Source: Mangrovimicrobium sp033283325 (GTDB taxonomy: Bacteria > Pseudomonadota > Gammaproteobacteria > Pseudomonadales > Halieaceae). Taken from it: a stretch of DNA of 64,000 nt. Made by a program: the position numbers and the translations under genes. The notes under the pieces were generated by a model that made no database searches, was not told the origin of the DNA, and worked only from the letters and a program-made list of their open reading frames with translations. The stretch covers positions 372,001 to 436,000 of the forward strand of contig JAWMQO010000004.1 in the NCBI GenBank assembly GCA_033283325.1. The letters are read 5' to 3'. Below, in pieces: positions 25,739 through 33,627 of the stretch. Each line of letters opens with the position of its first letter. The first letter of the stretch is position 1.

Positions 25739-26929
25739 TCACACCATGTCGGCAATAGGCGCCACGGGATCGACGTCCGCGTCGTAGTCGACACCGTCCA
25801 TTTCAAAACCGAAGAGTTGCAGGAACTCGCGGCGATAGCCTTCGAAGTCCGACAGTTCCTTCAGGTTATCGGTGCCGATCTCGTCCCACAGGGCGGCGAC
25901 CGCACCCTGGATTGCCGGGTCGAGTTCCTTGCGGTCGGCGCGCAGCCGGCCTTCGTCATCGAGGAAAGGCTCCGGGTTGTAGAGCGAATCCCTGAACAGG
26001 CCGTCGACCTGCTCGATACAGCCCTCGTGCACACCCTGCTCCTTCATCACCTTGAACAGCAGGGCGAGGTAGATCGGCATGGCGGGAATTGCCGCACTGG
26101 CCTGGGTGACCACGGCCTTGAGTACCGAGACCCGCGCGTCGCCGCCCTTGGCCGCGAGGCGCTCGCGGATGTCGATGACCCGCTTGTCGAGGTCCTTCTT
26201 CGCCGCGCCGATGGTGCCGTGCCAGTAGATGTCCCAGGTCAATTTTTCGCCGATATAGGTATAGGCGACGGTTTTGACCCCCTGCGCCAGTACCCCGGCC
26301 TCATCCAGCGCCTCGATCCACATCTGCCAGTCTTCACCGCCCATGACCGCAACCGTATTGTCGATCTCTTCCTGGGTGGCCGCCTCCAGGTGGAAGTCCT
26401 GGACCTCTTCCTTGTCCGTGTTGACGCCCTTCTGAATGGCATCTTTGCCGATGGGCTTGAGGGTGGAATTGTGCACCACCCCGGTCACCGGATGCTGGCG
26501 GCGGGGGGAGGCGAGACTGTAGACGACCAGGTCGACCTGGCCGAGGTCGGCCTTGATGGTATCGATGGCCTTTTGCTTGATCTCGTCGGAAAAGGCATCA
26601 CCATTGATGCTCTTGGCATAGAGCCCCTTTTCGGCGGCGAACTTGTGAAACGCCGCGGAGTTATACCAGCCCGCGGTTCCGGGCTTTTTCTCGGTACCTT
26701 CCTTCTCGAAGAAAATACCCAGCGTGGACGCTCCCGCGCCGAAGGCCGCGCTGATACGCGACGCCAGGCCGTATCCGGTGGAAGCGCCAATGACCAGTAC
26801 CCGCTTGGGCCCGTCGGCGATCGGCCCCTGGGACTCGACGTAGTCGATCTGGCGTTTGACGTTGGCTTCACAGCCTGCCGGGTGGGTGGTAGTGCAGAGA
26901 AAACCGCGAACGCGGGGCTTGATGATCAT
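25739..26929 (-). CDS. fabV: Trans-2-enoyl-ACP/CoA reductase FabV
   Basis: A 396-residue NADH-dependent enoyl-ACP reductase of the FabV type, which catalyses the last step of the fatty acid elongation cycle and is intrinsically triclosan-tolerant. The start MIIKPRVRGFLCTTTHPAGC is a family signature. The cofactor loop is LVIGASTGYGLASRI, then VYSLASPRR. The Tyr-x8-Lys active site lies in YTYIGEKLTWDIYWHGTIGAAK, with the Tyr near residue 226 and the Lys at the normal spacing. Length matches the family (about 397). Upstream, TATAAC on the minus strand (26965-26970) could be a -10. Confidence 0.95.
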   Translation of the reverse strand: MIIKPRVRGFLCTTTHPAGCEANVKRQIDYVESQGPIADGPKRVLVIGASTGYGLASRISAAFGAGASTLGIFFEKEGTEKKPGTAGWYNSAAFHKFAAEKGLYAKSINGDAFSDEIKQKAIDTIKADLGQVDLVVYSLASPRRQHPVTGVVHNSTLKPIGKDAIQKGVNTDKEEVQDFHLEAATQEEIDNTVAVMGGEDWQMWIEALDEAGVLAQGVKTVAYTYIGEKLTWDIYWHGTIGAAKKDLDKRVIDIRERLAAKGGDARVSVLKAVVTQASAAIPAMPIYLALLFKVMKEQGVHEGCIEQVDGLFRDSLYNPEPFLDDEGRLRADRKELDPAIQGAVAALWDEIGTDNLKELSDFEGYRREFLQLFGFEMDGVDYDADVDPVAPIADMV

Positions 26930-27037
26930 AGGTGGCTTCTTCCTCAGAACGATTCCATTGCGCTGTTATATCCCTGGATTGGAGGCGACGGCGCGCGCCC
27001 GCAGTTTAACACAGCCCACACCCTCTATCAGGCTGTA

Positions 27038-28819
27038 TCAGGGCCCGGGAGCACCCCCGTGATCCTCGGCATTGGTGATCCACAGGGTCTGGTAGGGATG
27101 CAATTCCAGAACCTCGTCACGGGACTGGAAATGGGTTCCCGAAATCAGGTCCACCCAATCGTCAGTGCCGATCAGGTTGATATCCGAAAGCGCCAGGGGA
27201 AACACATCAGTGCTTACATTACTGATGCAGAACACACTCTGCCGGCGGTCCATGCTCTGCCGCCAGAAACCGCATATGGCATCGCCCAGGTGCAGGGTGA
27301 ACTGGGTGGCATTGGGATGAAAAGCCGCCTGCCGCCGCCGAATCGACAAGAGGTTTTTCAGCCGCCGGAAGACCTGGGCGTGGGTACTGTCCTCCCGTGC
27401 CAGCAGGCCCTCCAGTTCATCGAAGTCCCACTGGTGTCGGTTGATGCTGCGGTACTGCCCGGTATTTTCCACCCGGGTGTAATCGTTGCGGGTGCCGAGC
27501 AGGCTGTGCAGGTAGATCCCGGGGACCCCCTCGAGGCCCAGCATGATGGCGTGGGCGCAGATAAACCTGTCGATACCCCAGGTATCCGGGCCAGCGACGG
27601 TGCCCTGCAGGGCGTCGAAGAGGGAGATGTTGATCTCGTAGGGCCGGCTCTCGCCGTTTTCCAGCGCCCGGTAGGAAACGTGGCCGCCGAAATGCTGCAT
27701 GGTCGACACCAGCACCTCGAGTTCCTCGTCCGACAACAGGCCCTCCGCCGGGCGCAGGCCGATGCCATCGTGGGAAGCGATGAAGTTGAAGTAGAAGGTA
27801 CCATTCTGCGCCGGCGGCATACTCATCAGCCAGGTCTTGAAATGGCTGTTGTCCCCCGTCACCAGCGTGTTCACCAGCAGTGGCGGCAGGGAGAAGTTGT
27901 ATATGGCGTGCGCCTCGTTGGCGTTACCGAAATAGGAAAGGTTTTCCCGGTTCGGGATATTGGTCTCGGTAATCAGCAGGCCGCCGGGCGCCGCGTGCTC
28001 CACCAGCGTCCGCATCATCCGTATGACTTCATGGGTCTCGTCGAGATTGAGGCAGCTGGTACCGGGTATCTTCCAGAGGAAGGCGACGGCATCCAGGCGG
28101 AATATGCGCACTCCGTGATCCAGGTAGAGACGCACGATGGAAACGAACTGCTTGAGCACTTCGGGATTGCGGAAATCCAGGTCCACCTGGTCGTGGCTGA
28201 AGGTGCACCAGACGTACTGGGTGCCCTCGCTGGTCTCGGTTTCCCGCAACAGGGGTGATGTGCGCGGCCGCACCACGGCGCGCAGGTCCGCGTCCGGCGG
28301 CACCGTGTAGAAGTAGTCCTTGCCGGGGTCCATGCCGCGCTGGAAATTTTCGAACCAGAGGCTACGGCTGGAACAGTGGTTGATCACCAGGTCGGCCATC
28401 AGGTCGTACTCGCCGGAGATCGCCTCGATATGGTTCCAGTCGCCGAGGAACTCGTTGACACTGGAATAATCGAGCACGGCGAAGCCGTCGTCGGAACTCC
28501 AGGGATAGAAGGGCAGGATATGCACCCCGGAAATCAGCCCCTCCGTATGGGCGTCGAGGAAGGCTTTCAGCGTGGCCAGCGGCTTTTCTTCCTCATGCAG
28601 CAGGCTGTCACCATAGGTGATGACGATGGTATCCCGCTGGCTCCAGTAATTGACGTGGGGGACAGGCGGCTCACCGCCGTCCTCCAGGCGCATGATCTGC
28701 AGTATTTCGTGCGCCATCTCCGGAAAGGGCTGGTCTACCGGGGTATCGTGGTAGATCGTCTCAAGGTGCAGCTGCACCCTGTCCAGAAGCGTTGCGGCGT
28801 TTTCATCTAGCTGCGGCAT
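27038..28819 (-). CDS. GH13 subfamily 18 phosphorylase, probably glucosylglycerate phosphorylase
   Basis: A 593-residue sucrose-phosphorylase-like GH13 enzyme. Conserved elements are ADLVINHCSSRS, the nucleophile Asp in GVRIFRLDAVAFLWKIPGT, the acid/base Glu in LLITETNIPN and the stabiliser Asp in FIASHDGIGLRP. Enzymes of this group use phosphate to split sucrose, glucosylglycerol or glucosylglycerate. Here it directly follows genes for glucosylglycerate synthesis and overlaps gpgS by 17 bases, so glucosylglycerate plus phosphate to glucose-1-phosphate and D-glycerate is the best guess. The ATG at 28819 has AAGGAG five bases upstream and is preferred to an in-frame start 17 codons earlier. 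Sucrose cannot be fully excluded as substrate. Confidence 0.85.
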   Translation of the reverse strand: MPQLDENAATLLDRVQLHLETIYHDTPVDQPFPEMAHEILQIMRLEDGGEPPVPHVNYWSQRDTIVITYGDSLLHEEEKPLATLKAFLDAHTEGLISGVHILPFYPWSSDDGFAVLDYSSVNEFLGDWNHIEAISGEYDLMADLVINHCSSRSLWFENFQRGMDPGKDYFYTVPPDADLRAVVRPRTSPLLRETETSEGTQYVWCTFSHDQVDLDFRNPEVLKQFVSIVRLYLDHGVRIFRLDAVAFLWKIPGTSCLNLDETHEVIRMMRTLVEHAAPGGLLITETNIPNRENLSYFGNANEAHAIYNFSLPPLLVNTLVTGDNSHFKTWLMSMPPAQNGTFYFNFIASHDGIGLRPAEGLLSDEELEVLVSTMQHFGGHVSYRALENGESRPYEINISLFDALQGTVAGPDTWGIDRFICAHAIMLGLEGVPGIYLHSLLGTRNDYTRVENTGQYRSINRHQWDFDELEGLLAREDSTHAQVFRRLKNLLSIRRRQAAFHPNATQFTLHLGDAICGFWRQSMDRRQSVFCISNVSTDVFPLALSDINLIGTDDWVDLISGTHFQSRDEVLELHPYQTLWITNAEDHGGAPGP

Positions 28820-30053
28820 TGACACTCCTTGCCTCACCAAATTCGGCGTGATCCGCTTCCACCGCATCACGCAATTGCTTCAGCACATCCGGGATCGCAC
28901 TGATCACCCGGCTCCAACTCGGGATGAAGGGCCGCTCCATGGGACGGTCCAGGAAGGCCTCACCGGCCTTCATGATGTTTTCCGCAAACAGTTCAACAGC
29001 CTGCTCCTCTGCGTGGATATCCAGCGAGAGCCCGTTCATTACCGCGTCGTTGTGATAGGTCTCGACGAAATCCAGCGCGATGCGGTAATAGGTGGCTTTC
29101 AGTGAGCGGAAAGTTTCGGTATTGAAGGTCACGCCGCGGGTGGCCAGCTTGCGGAACAGCGCCTTGGCGATATCGATGGACATCTTCGACAGGCCGCCCT
29201 GGTCGTTCTCCGCTGACAGGTCCTGGTGCTTGTGGTCGTAGACATCGGCGATGTCCGCCTGGCAGAGGCGGTTATTGGCGAAGTTGCGATACATCTCGGA
29301 GAGCACGCCGATTTCCAGGCCCCAGTCACTGGGGATGCGGATATCGTTGAGCACGTCCCTGCGGAAGGAAAACTCCCCTGCCAGGGGGTAGCGGAAGCTG
29401 TCCATGTAGTCGATGTATTCCATTTCGCCGAGGATTTTCTTCAGCGCGCGCAACAGGGGTGTGACCAGCAGGCGGCTGACCCGCCCATTGATCTTGCCGC
29501 CGGCGACACGCGCGTAGTAGCCCTTGCAGAACTCGTAGTTGAAACGCGGGTGGGCGACGGGATAGATGAGCCGCGCCAGCAGGGAACGCTCGTAAGTGAG
29601 GATATCGCAGTCGTGCAGGGCGATGGATTCCGCCTTGCCCGAAGCCAGCACGTAACCCATGCAGTACCAGACGTTACGCCCCTTACCCATCTCGCGCGGG
29701 GCGAGATCCTGTTCGCGCAGTTGTGCGTCCAGGGCTCGCAGGCGCGGACCATCGTTCCACAGGACCTTGTGGTCCTGCGGCAGGCGCGAGAAGAAATCCA
29801 GTGCGTAGCGATACTGCGCCTCGTCGGCACGGTCGAGACCTATCACGACCTGCGATAGATAGGGCGCCAGTTCGAGCTCTTCCAGCATCGCCGGCAGTGC
29901 CTCGCCTTCGAGTTCGGAGAACAGGGAGGGGAGAATGAGGCCCATGGGGCGCTCCTCGGAAAACTCCAGCAGTTCTCTCTCCAGGTCTTCCAGCGAGCGA
30001 TGGGACAGGTTGTGCAGCGTCGTGATGATGCCGTTCTGGTAGAAATCGGCCAT
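28803..30053 (-). CDS. gpgS: Glucosyl-3-phosphoglycerate synthase (GT81)
   Basis: A 416-residue glycosyltransferase that joins glucose from an NDP-glucose to 3-phosphoglycerate. Signatures are ALHDCDILTYERSLLARLIYP (metal-binding DxD-like site), FNYEFCKGYYARVAGGKINGRVSRL and WGLEIGVLSEMYRN, all characteristic of GpgS/MpgS-like GT81 enzymes. The ATG at 30053, preceded by GAGGAA, is used; the open frame extends upstream but that part overlaps the phosphatase gene and looks non-coding. It starts two bases after the phosphatase stop. The product is dephosphorylated by the preceding gene's enzyme to give glucosylglycerate. Confidence 0.9.
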   Translation of the reverse strand: MADFYQNGIITTLHNLSHRSLEDLERELLEFSEERPMGLILPSLFSELEGEALPAMLEELELAPYLSQVVIGLDRADEAQYRYALDFFSRLPQDHKVLWNDGPRLRALDAQLREQDLAPREMGKGRNVWYCMGYVLASGKAESIALHDCDILTYERSLLARLIYPVAHPRFNYEFCKGYYARVAGGKINGRVSRLLVTPLLRALKKILGEMEYIDYMDSFRYPLAGEFSFRRDVLNDIRIPSDWGLEIGVLSEMYRNFANNRLCQADIADVYDHKHQDLSAENDQGGLSKMSIDIAKALFRKLATRGVTFNTETFRSLKATYYRIALDFVETYHNDAVMNGLSLDIHAEEQAVELFAENIMKAGEAFLDRPMERPFIPSWSRVISAIPDVLKQLRDAVEADHAEFGEARSVNAAAR

Positions 30054-30055
30054 TA

Positions 30056-30931
30056 TTATCGTTCCTCGACTGGCACACCGGGCACGCCCCGGGCTTCCAG
30101 CCATCGGGACACACCTTCGGCCCATCCGGCAGGACCGTAACGTGTGCTGTGTATCGTATTGTTCCCGCGCTCCAGTTGCGGGTAATCGTGAACAGGTGAT
30201 CGTACCACCAGCGCGGTTTCCGCGGTTTCCAGCATCGCCACGTCGTTGCCGCTGTCGCCGATCGCAATATCGTGCAGGGGCGCCGGTAAACCCGCCGCCA
30301 GGTAGGCCTCGCGTAACCAGCACAGGGCCCGACCCTTGTCGCAATCGCCGGCGAGAGTGAGAAAACGGCCACCCTGCAACGGGTTCGCGCCGCGCGCCCG
30401 CAGGGCGGCAATAAATTCTTCCCGCCGCGCCGCCGTTCCCTTCCAGGCCACGGGCTCGCTGTACTCGCGCTCATTGGCCAGCGCAGCCTCTGCCGGGGGC
30501 AGCCCGGTGAGTTGCGCGACGCCCGCGGCGCCTTCGCGTTGAAAACTGGTGAACTCGCCGGTGAACTCGGGCTCCAGGCCTGCCAGTATCGCCAGCCAGT
30601 GCTCGCGCGGGGCGGACATCTCGCGAACCCAGTACTCGCCCCGAGACTGCGTACCCACGGGCTGCTGGCTGAAATAATCCCTGGGGATATATATCGCCGC
30701 ACCGTTTTCAACGATGAAGGGATGGCGATTACCCAGCATCTCGCGCAAGTGTTGCAGTTCGGCGCGGGTCTTGCTCGTGGTCGGAATCACCGGCACCTCC
30801 AGTGATTCCAACAGCCCCAGCAACTTCTCCGCGGGCGCGTAACTGTAGTCATGATGGTCGAGCAGGGAGCCATCCATATCGGTAAATACCAGCAGACTTT
30901 TCCTTTCGCTCACCCTCACCCCGGCATTCAT
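30056..30931 (-). CDS. HAD phosphatase, glucosyl-/mannosyl-3-phosphoglycerate phosphatase
   Basis: A 291-residue Cof-type HAD phosphatase of the MPGP family, with the nucleophile motif VFTDMDGSLLDHHDY, TTSKTRAELQ as motif II, and IAIGDSGNDVAMLETAE as the acidic motif. It removes phosphate from glucosyl-3-phosphoglycerate to give glucosylglycerate. The ATG at 30931 overlaps the glycerate kinase stop (ATGA), which settles the start; the longer open frame upstream lies on top of the kinase gene and is not expected to be coding. Family members accept glucosyl and mannosyl substrates; the adjacent GpgS argues for glucosyl. Confidence 0.9.
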   Translation of the reverse strand: MNAGVRVSERKSLLVFTDMDGSLLDHHDYSYAPAEKLLGLLESLEVPVIPTTSKTRAELQHLREMLGNRHPFIVENGAAIYIPRDYFSQQPVGTQSRGEYWVREMSAPREHWLAILAGLEPEFTGEFTSFQREGAAGVAQLTGLPPAEAALANEREYSEPVAWKGTAARREEFIAALRARGANPLQGGRFLTLAGDCDKGRALCWLREAYLAAGLPAPLHDIAIGDSGNDVAMLETAETALVVRSPVHDYPQLERGNNTIHSTRYGPAGWAEGVSRWLEARGVPGVPVEER

Positions 30932-31824
30932 ACCCGTACACCTTCCGTATAAGTGTAGGAATGTATGGCGCGGTCTGCACCCAGGGCGAAAAGGTGGTTC
31001 ACTTTTGCTGGCAGTGTATCGAGGCAGTGCCCGGTGAGGCGCTGGTAGAACTGGATGAAGCGTGCGACCTGCTCGTCGCTCATCACACCGGCACCGGAGC
31101 GCCTGGCCGCGAGCTTCCTTTCCTGCTCGAGCCGCCAGCCGTAGACGCACTCGAAGGATGGCGCCTGCAACATCACCCAACTGTCCACCAGTTGATAAAG
31201 GGGCGGGAATTCACGGACGAGTACCGAATTGACGTAATCGCGCCACTTGCCGTCGGGGTCTTCGTCCGCCTCCAGCCGGTTCACCGGCCGCAGCAATTCG
31301 GCGCTGGACTGCCCGGTCGCCCCGAGGCACCAACCCTCGAAAAGGATCACGTCGACCTGGCCGGAAATTTCATCCCACTCGTCTTCGGGGCGCCGGTCAT
31401 CCCGGGCCTTGTCGAAACGGGGGATGCGCACGTCTTCCCCGGCCAGCAGCGCTTCGATGGTGCCACGCATGAGCGCCATGTCATGGGTCCCCGGCACACC
31501 GCGGGTTCGCAGCAGGGGATGAACCTGCTGGGCGAGACCCTGGCGTTCCGCCGCCGTGAGGTAAAAATCGTCCAGTGAGAGAACCACGCAGCGACGCCGG
31601 TAATGGTTCTCGAACAGCGCGATCAGGTAGTCACAAAGGGTGGATTTGCCGGAACCCTGGCTCCCGTTGAGCGCGAGCAAAACCGGCCGGCTCGCACCAC
31701 CGAAGTGCGCCGCAATCGTCCGCGCCATGGGATCGAACCATTTTTGTGCATCGAGGATATACTCCGGCGCCAGGCCATGGGCCGCCAGAAACCTCTCGCT
31801 CCAGTCAGGCAGGGGCTCTGCCAT
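30928..31824 (-). CDS. D-glycerate 3-kinase (GLYK-type P-loop kinase)
   Basis: A P-loop kinase of about 298 residues with the uridine kinase-like fold: Walker A LALNGSQGSGKSTLCDYL, VLSLDDFYLTAAER, RGVPGTHDMALM and VILFEGWCLG, all hallmarks of plant-type glycerate 3-kinase and its bacterial relatives. It would convert D-glycerate, the acid released by the phosphorylase, to 3-phosphoglycerate, the acceptor used by GpgS. The ATG at 31824 begins right before the conserved part; a GTG at 31854 would add ten residues. It is the first gene of the four-gene cluster, overlapping the phosphatase start by four bases. Confidence 0.88.
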   Translation of the reverse strand: MAEPLPDWSERFLAAHGLAPEYILDAQKWFDPMARTIAAHFGGASRPVLLALNGSQGSGKSTLCDYLIALFENHYRRRCVVLSLDDFYLTAAERQGLAQQVHPLLRTRGVPGTHDMALMRGTIEALLAGEDVRIPRFDKARDDRRPEDEWDEISGQVDVILFEGWCLGATGQSSAELLRPVNRLEADEDPDGKWRDYVNSVLVREFPPLYQLVDSWVMLQAPSFECVYGWRLEQERKLAARRSGAGVMSDEQVARFIQFYQRLTGHCLDTLPAKVNHLFALGADRAIHSYTYTEGVRV

Positions 31825-31872
31825 ACCACACACACTTCTGTCTGCTTCCGTCACCAGACAGTAGCAGATTCC

Positions 31873-31895
31873 GTGCCAATAGCACCAAAATGGTG
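31873..31895. repeat. Two overlapping small inverted repeats upstream of the glycerate kinase gene
   Basis: GTGC-5-GCAC at 31873-31885 overlaps CACC-5-GGTG at 31883-31895. They lie in the 90-base gap between aceF and the glucosylglycerate cluster, close to where a promoter should be. They could be an operator or a weak hairpin. No T-run is present and short repeats of this kind arise by chance. Confidence 0.3.
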
Positions 31896-31946
31896 AGCCG
31901 GGCCGCGAAGGGGCGCCACTGCCGCCCCCTGTTCTGCGGCTCCGTG

Positions 31947-33611
31947 CTAGAGGATGACCCCGCGGATGTCAGCCAGCAGGCTCACGAACTGGGTCAGGAA
32001 GCGCCCGGCGTCGGCACCGTTCACCACCCGGTGATCATAGGACAGGGCAACCGGCAGCATTTTGCGAGGGGCAAAAGCCTCCCCGTCCCAGACCGGCGCG
32101 ACCCGGGTGCGGGATATACCCAGGATACCGACCTCGGGCGTGTTGATGATGGGAGAAAAACCCGTCCCGCCAATCGCACCCAGGCTGGAGATGGTAAAGC
32201 AGCCGCCCTGCATCTGCGCAGCGCTGAGCTTGCGCTCGCGCGCCTTGTCCGCCAGGTCCAGTACTTCCTCGGAAAGCTCCCAGATTCCTTTCTTGTCCAC
32301 ATCCCGGATCACCGGCACCAACAGGCCCGCAGGGGTATCCACCGCTATCCCGATATGGATGTACTTCTTGTAGACCAGGGAATTACCACCATCGGCGATG
32401 GCGCTACAGAACTTCGGATTATCTTTCAGCGCGACGGCGCAGGCCTTCAGCAGGAAGGGCAGCGGCGTTACCCGGGTGCCGCGCTTTTCCGCCGCGCCCT
32501 TGAGCGAGGCGCGAAACTCCTCGAGTTCCGTCACGTCCGCATCGTCATACTGGGTCACGTGGGGAACATTGAGCCAGCTGCGGTGCATGTTGTCAGAGGT
32601 CAGTTTCTCCAGCTTCGTGCGCTCGACGACTTCGACCTCGCCAAATCTGGAGAAATCCACCTCCGGCACGGCGGGTATACCGGCTCCCGCTGCAGCAGCC
32701 GCAGGCGCGTTCAGGCGCTCGCTGGAGAAGGCGTGCAGATCCTCCTTGAGGATGCGCCCCCGGGGGCCGCTGGCCTTTACCTGCCTCAGATCGATACCGA
32801 ATTCCCTCGCCAGTTTGCGCACCGCGGGACCGGCGTATACTTCGGCACCAGTGCTGCCCGCCTCAGGCGCTGCGGGCCTGGCAGGGGCCGGGGAACTGGC
32901 CGGCGGCGCTTTTTCCGCCGCGGGCTCGCTGGCAGGCGCCGGCGCGTGAACGGGAGCTGTTTCCGGGGGGCTGGTTGCGCCAGCGGCGCTGCGCAGCAGC
33001 AGGAGTTCCGAGCCCTGGCGCACTTTCTGCCCTTCGCTGACACGCACTTCGAGCACTTCACCGGCTGCCGGCGATGGCACTTCCATCGACGCCTTGTCCG
33101 ATTCGAGCACCACCAGCGAATCGCCTTCGGCGACCGTATCTCCGACCGCGACACTGATTTCCACCAGGTCCACCTCGTCGTCGGTACCGATGTCAGGCAC
33201 TGTGACCACCTGTTCCGCACCGGAGGCCGCCTGCGGCTCAGTCGCCGCCGGGGCGCCCTGCTGCGCAGCACTGTCTGCTGCAGCCGGCGCGGGCTCGGCT
33301 TCGCCGGCAGGTGCAGCTTGTGCGGCTGCGCCGGCGCCGCTGACTTCGTCGGTGCCGCTATCCTCGCCGGCCTCCGCGTCAGTCTCGACAGTGAGTATGG
33401 CTGCGCCTTCGGCCAGCTGCTGACCCTCGCTCACCAGTACCTCAGTGACCTTTCCGGCCAGGCTGGAGGGGATTTCCATGGACGCCTTGTCCGACTCGAG
33501 GACGATAACGCCCTGCTCCAGACTGATCTCGTCGCCCACCTGGACCAGCACTTCGATGACCTCGGCCTCACCGCCGCCGATATCGGGGACTGCTACCTGC
33601 TCTTTTGCCAT
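31947..33611 (-). CDS. aceF: Pyruvate dehydrogenase E2, dihydrolipoamide acetyltransferase
   Basis: A 554-residue E2 core protein of the pyruvate dehydrogenase complex. Two lipoyl domains carry the lipoyl-Lys in LESDKASMEIP (about residue 45) and LESDKASMEVP (about residue 170). Both are followed by Ala/Pro/Glu-rich flexible linkers. The E3/E1-binding domain is AVRKLAREFGIDLRQVKASGP. The catalytic domain ends with ALSYDHRVVNGADAGRFL, carrying the active-site His in the DHRV-x-NG form also seen in Azotobacter and Pseudomonas. E. coli AceF has three lipoyl domains, so this is the two-domain form. It lies 16 bases after aceE. Confidence 0.96.
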   Translation of the reverse strand: MAKEQVAVPDIGGGEAEVIEVLVQVGDEISLEQGVIVLESDKASMEIPSSLAGKVTEVLVSEGQQLAEGAAILTVETDAEAGEDSGTDEVSGAGAAAQAAPAGEAEPAPAAADSAAQQGAPAATEPQAASGAEQVVTVPDIGTDDEVDLVEISVAVGDTVAEGDSLVVLESDKASMEVPSPAAGEVLEVRVSEGQKVRQGSELLLLRSAAGATSPPETAPVHAPAPASEPAAEKAPPASSPAPARPAAPEAGSTGAEVYAGPAVRKLAREFGIDLRQVKASGPRGRILKEDLHAFSSERLNAPAAAAAGAGIPAVPEVDFSRFGEVEVVERTKLEKLTSDNMHRSWLNVPHVTQYDDADVTELEEFRASLKGAAEKRGTRVTPLPFLLKACAVALKDNPKFCSAIADGGNSLVYKKYIHIGIAVDTPAGLLVPVIRDVDKKGIWELSEEVLDLADKARERKLSAAQMQGGCFTISSLGAIGGTGFSPIINTPEVGILGISRTRVAPVWDGEAFAPRKMLPVALSYDHRVVNGADAGRFLTQFVSLLADIRGVIL

Positions 33612-33627
33612 TGCAATTCTCCCTGGT

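Noticed and set aside
25724..28258. Long rightward open frame of 844 codons
   Set aside because: It lies antisense to fabV and the phosphorylase, both with clear family motifs. GC-rich codon use on one strand leaves the opposite frame open; the translated sequence has no recognisable domain.
28820..31180. Upstream extensions of the phosphorylase, gpgS and phosphatase frames
   Set aside because: Each extension lies over the preceding gene, lacks family conservation, and is bypassed by a start codon with a good ribosome site or an ATGA overlap.
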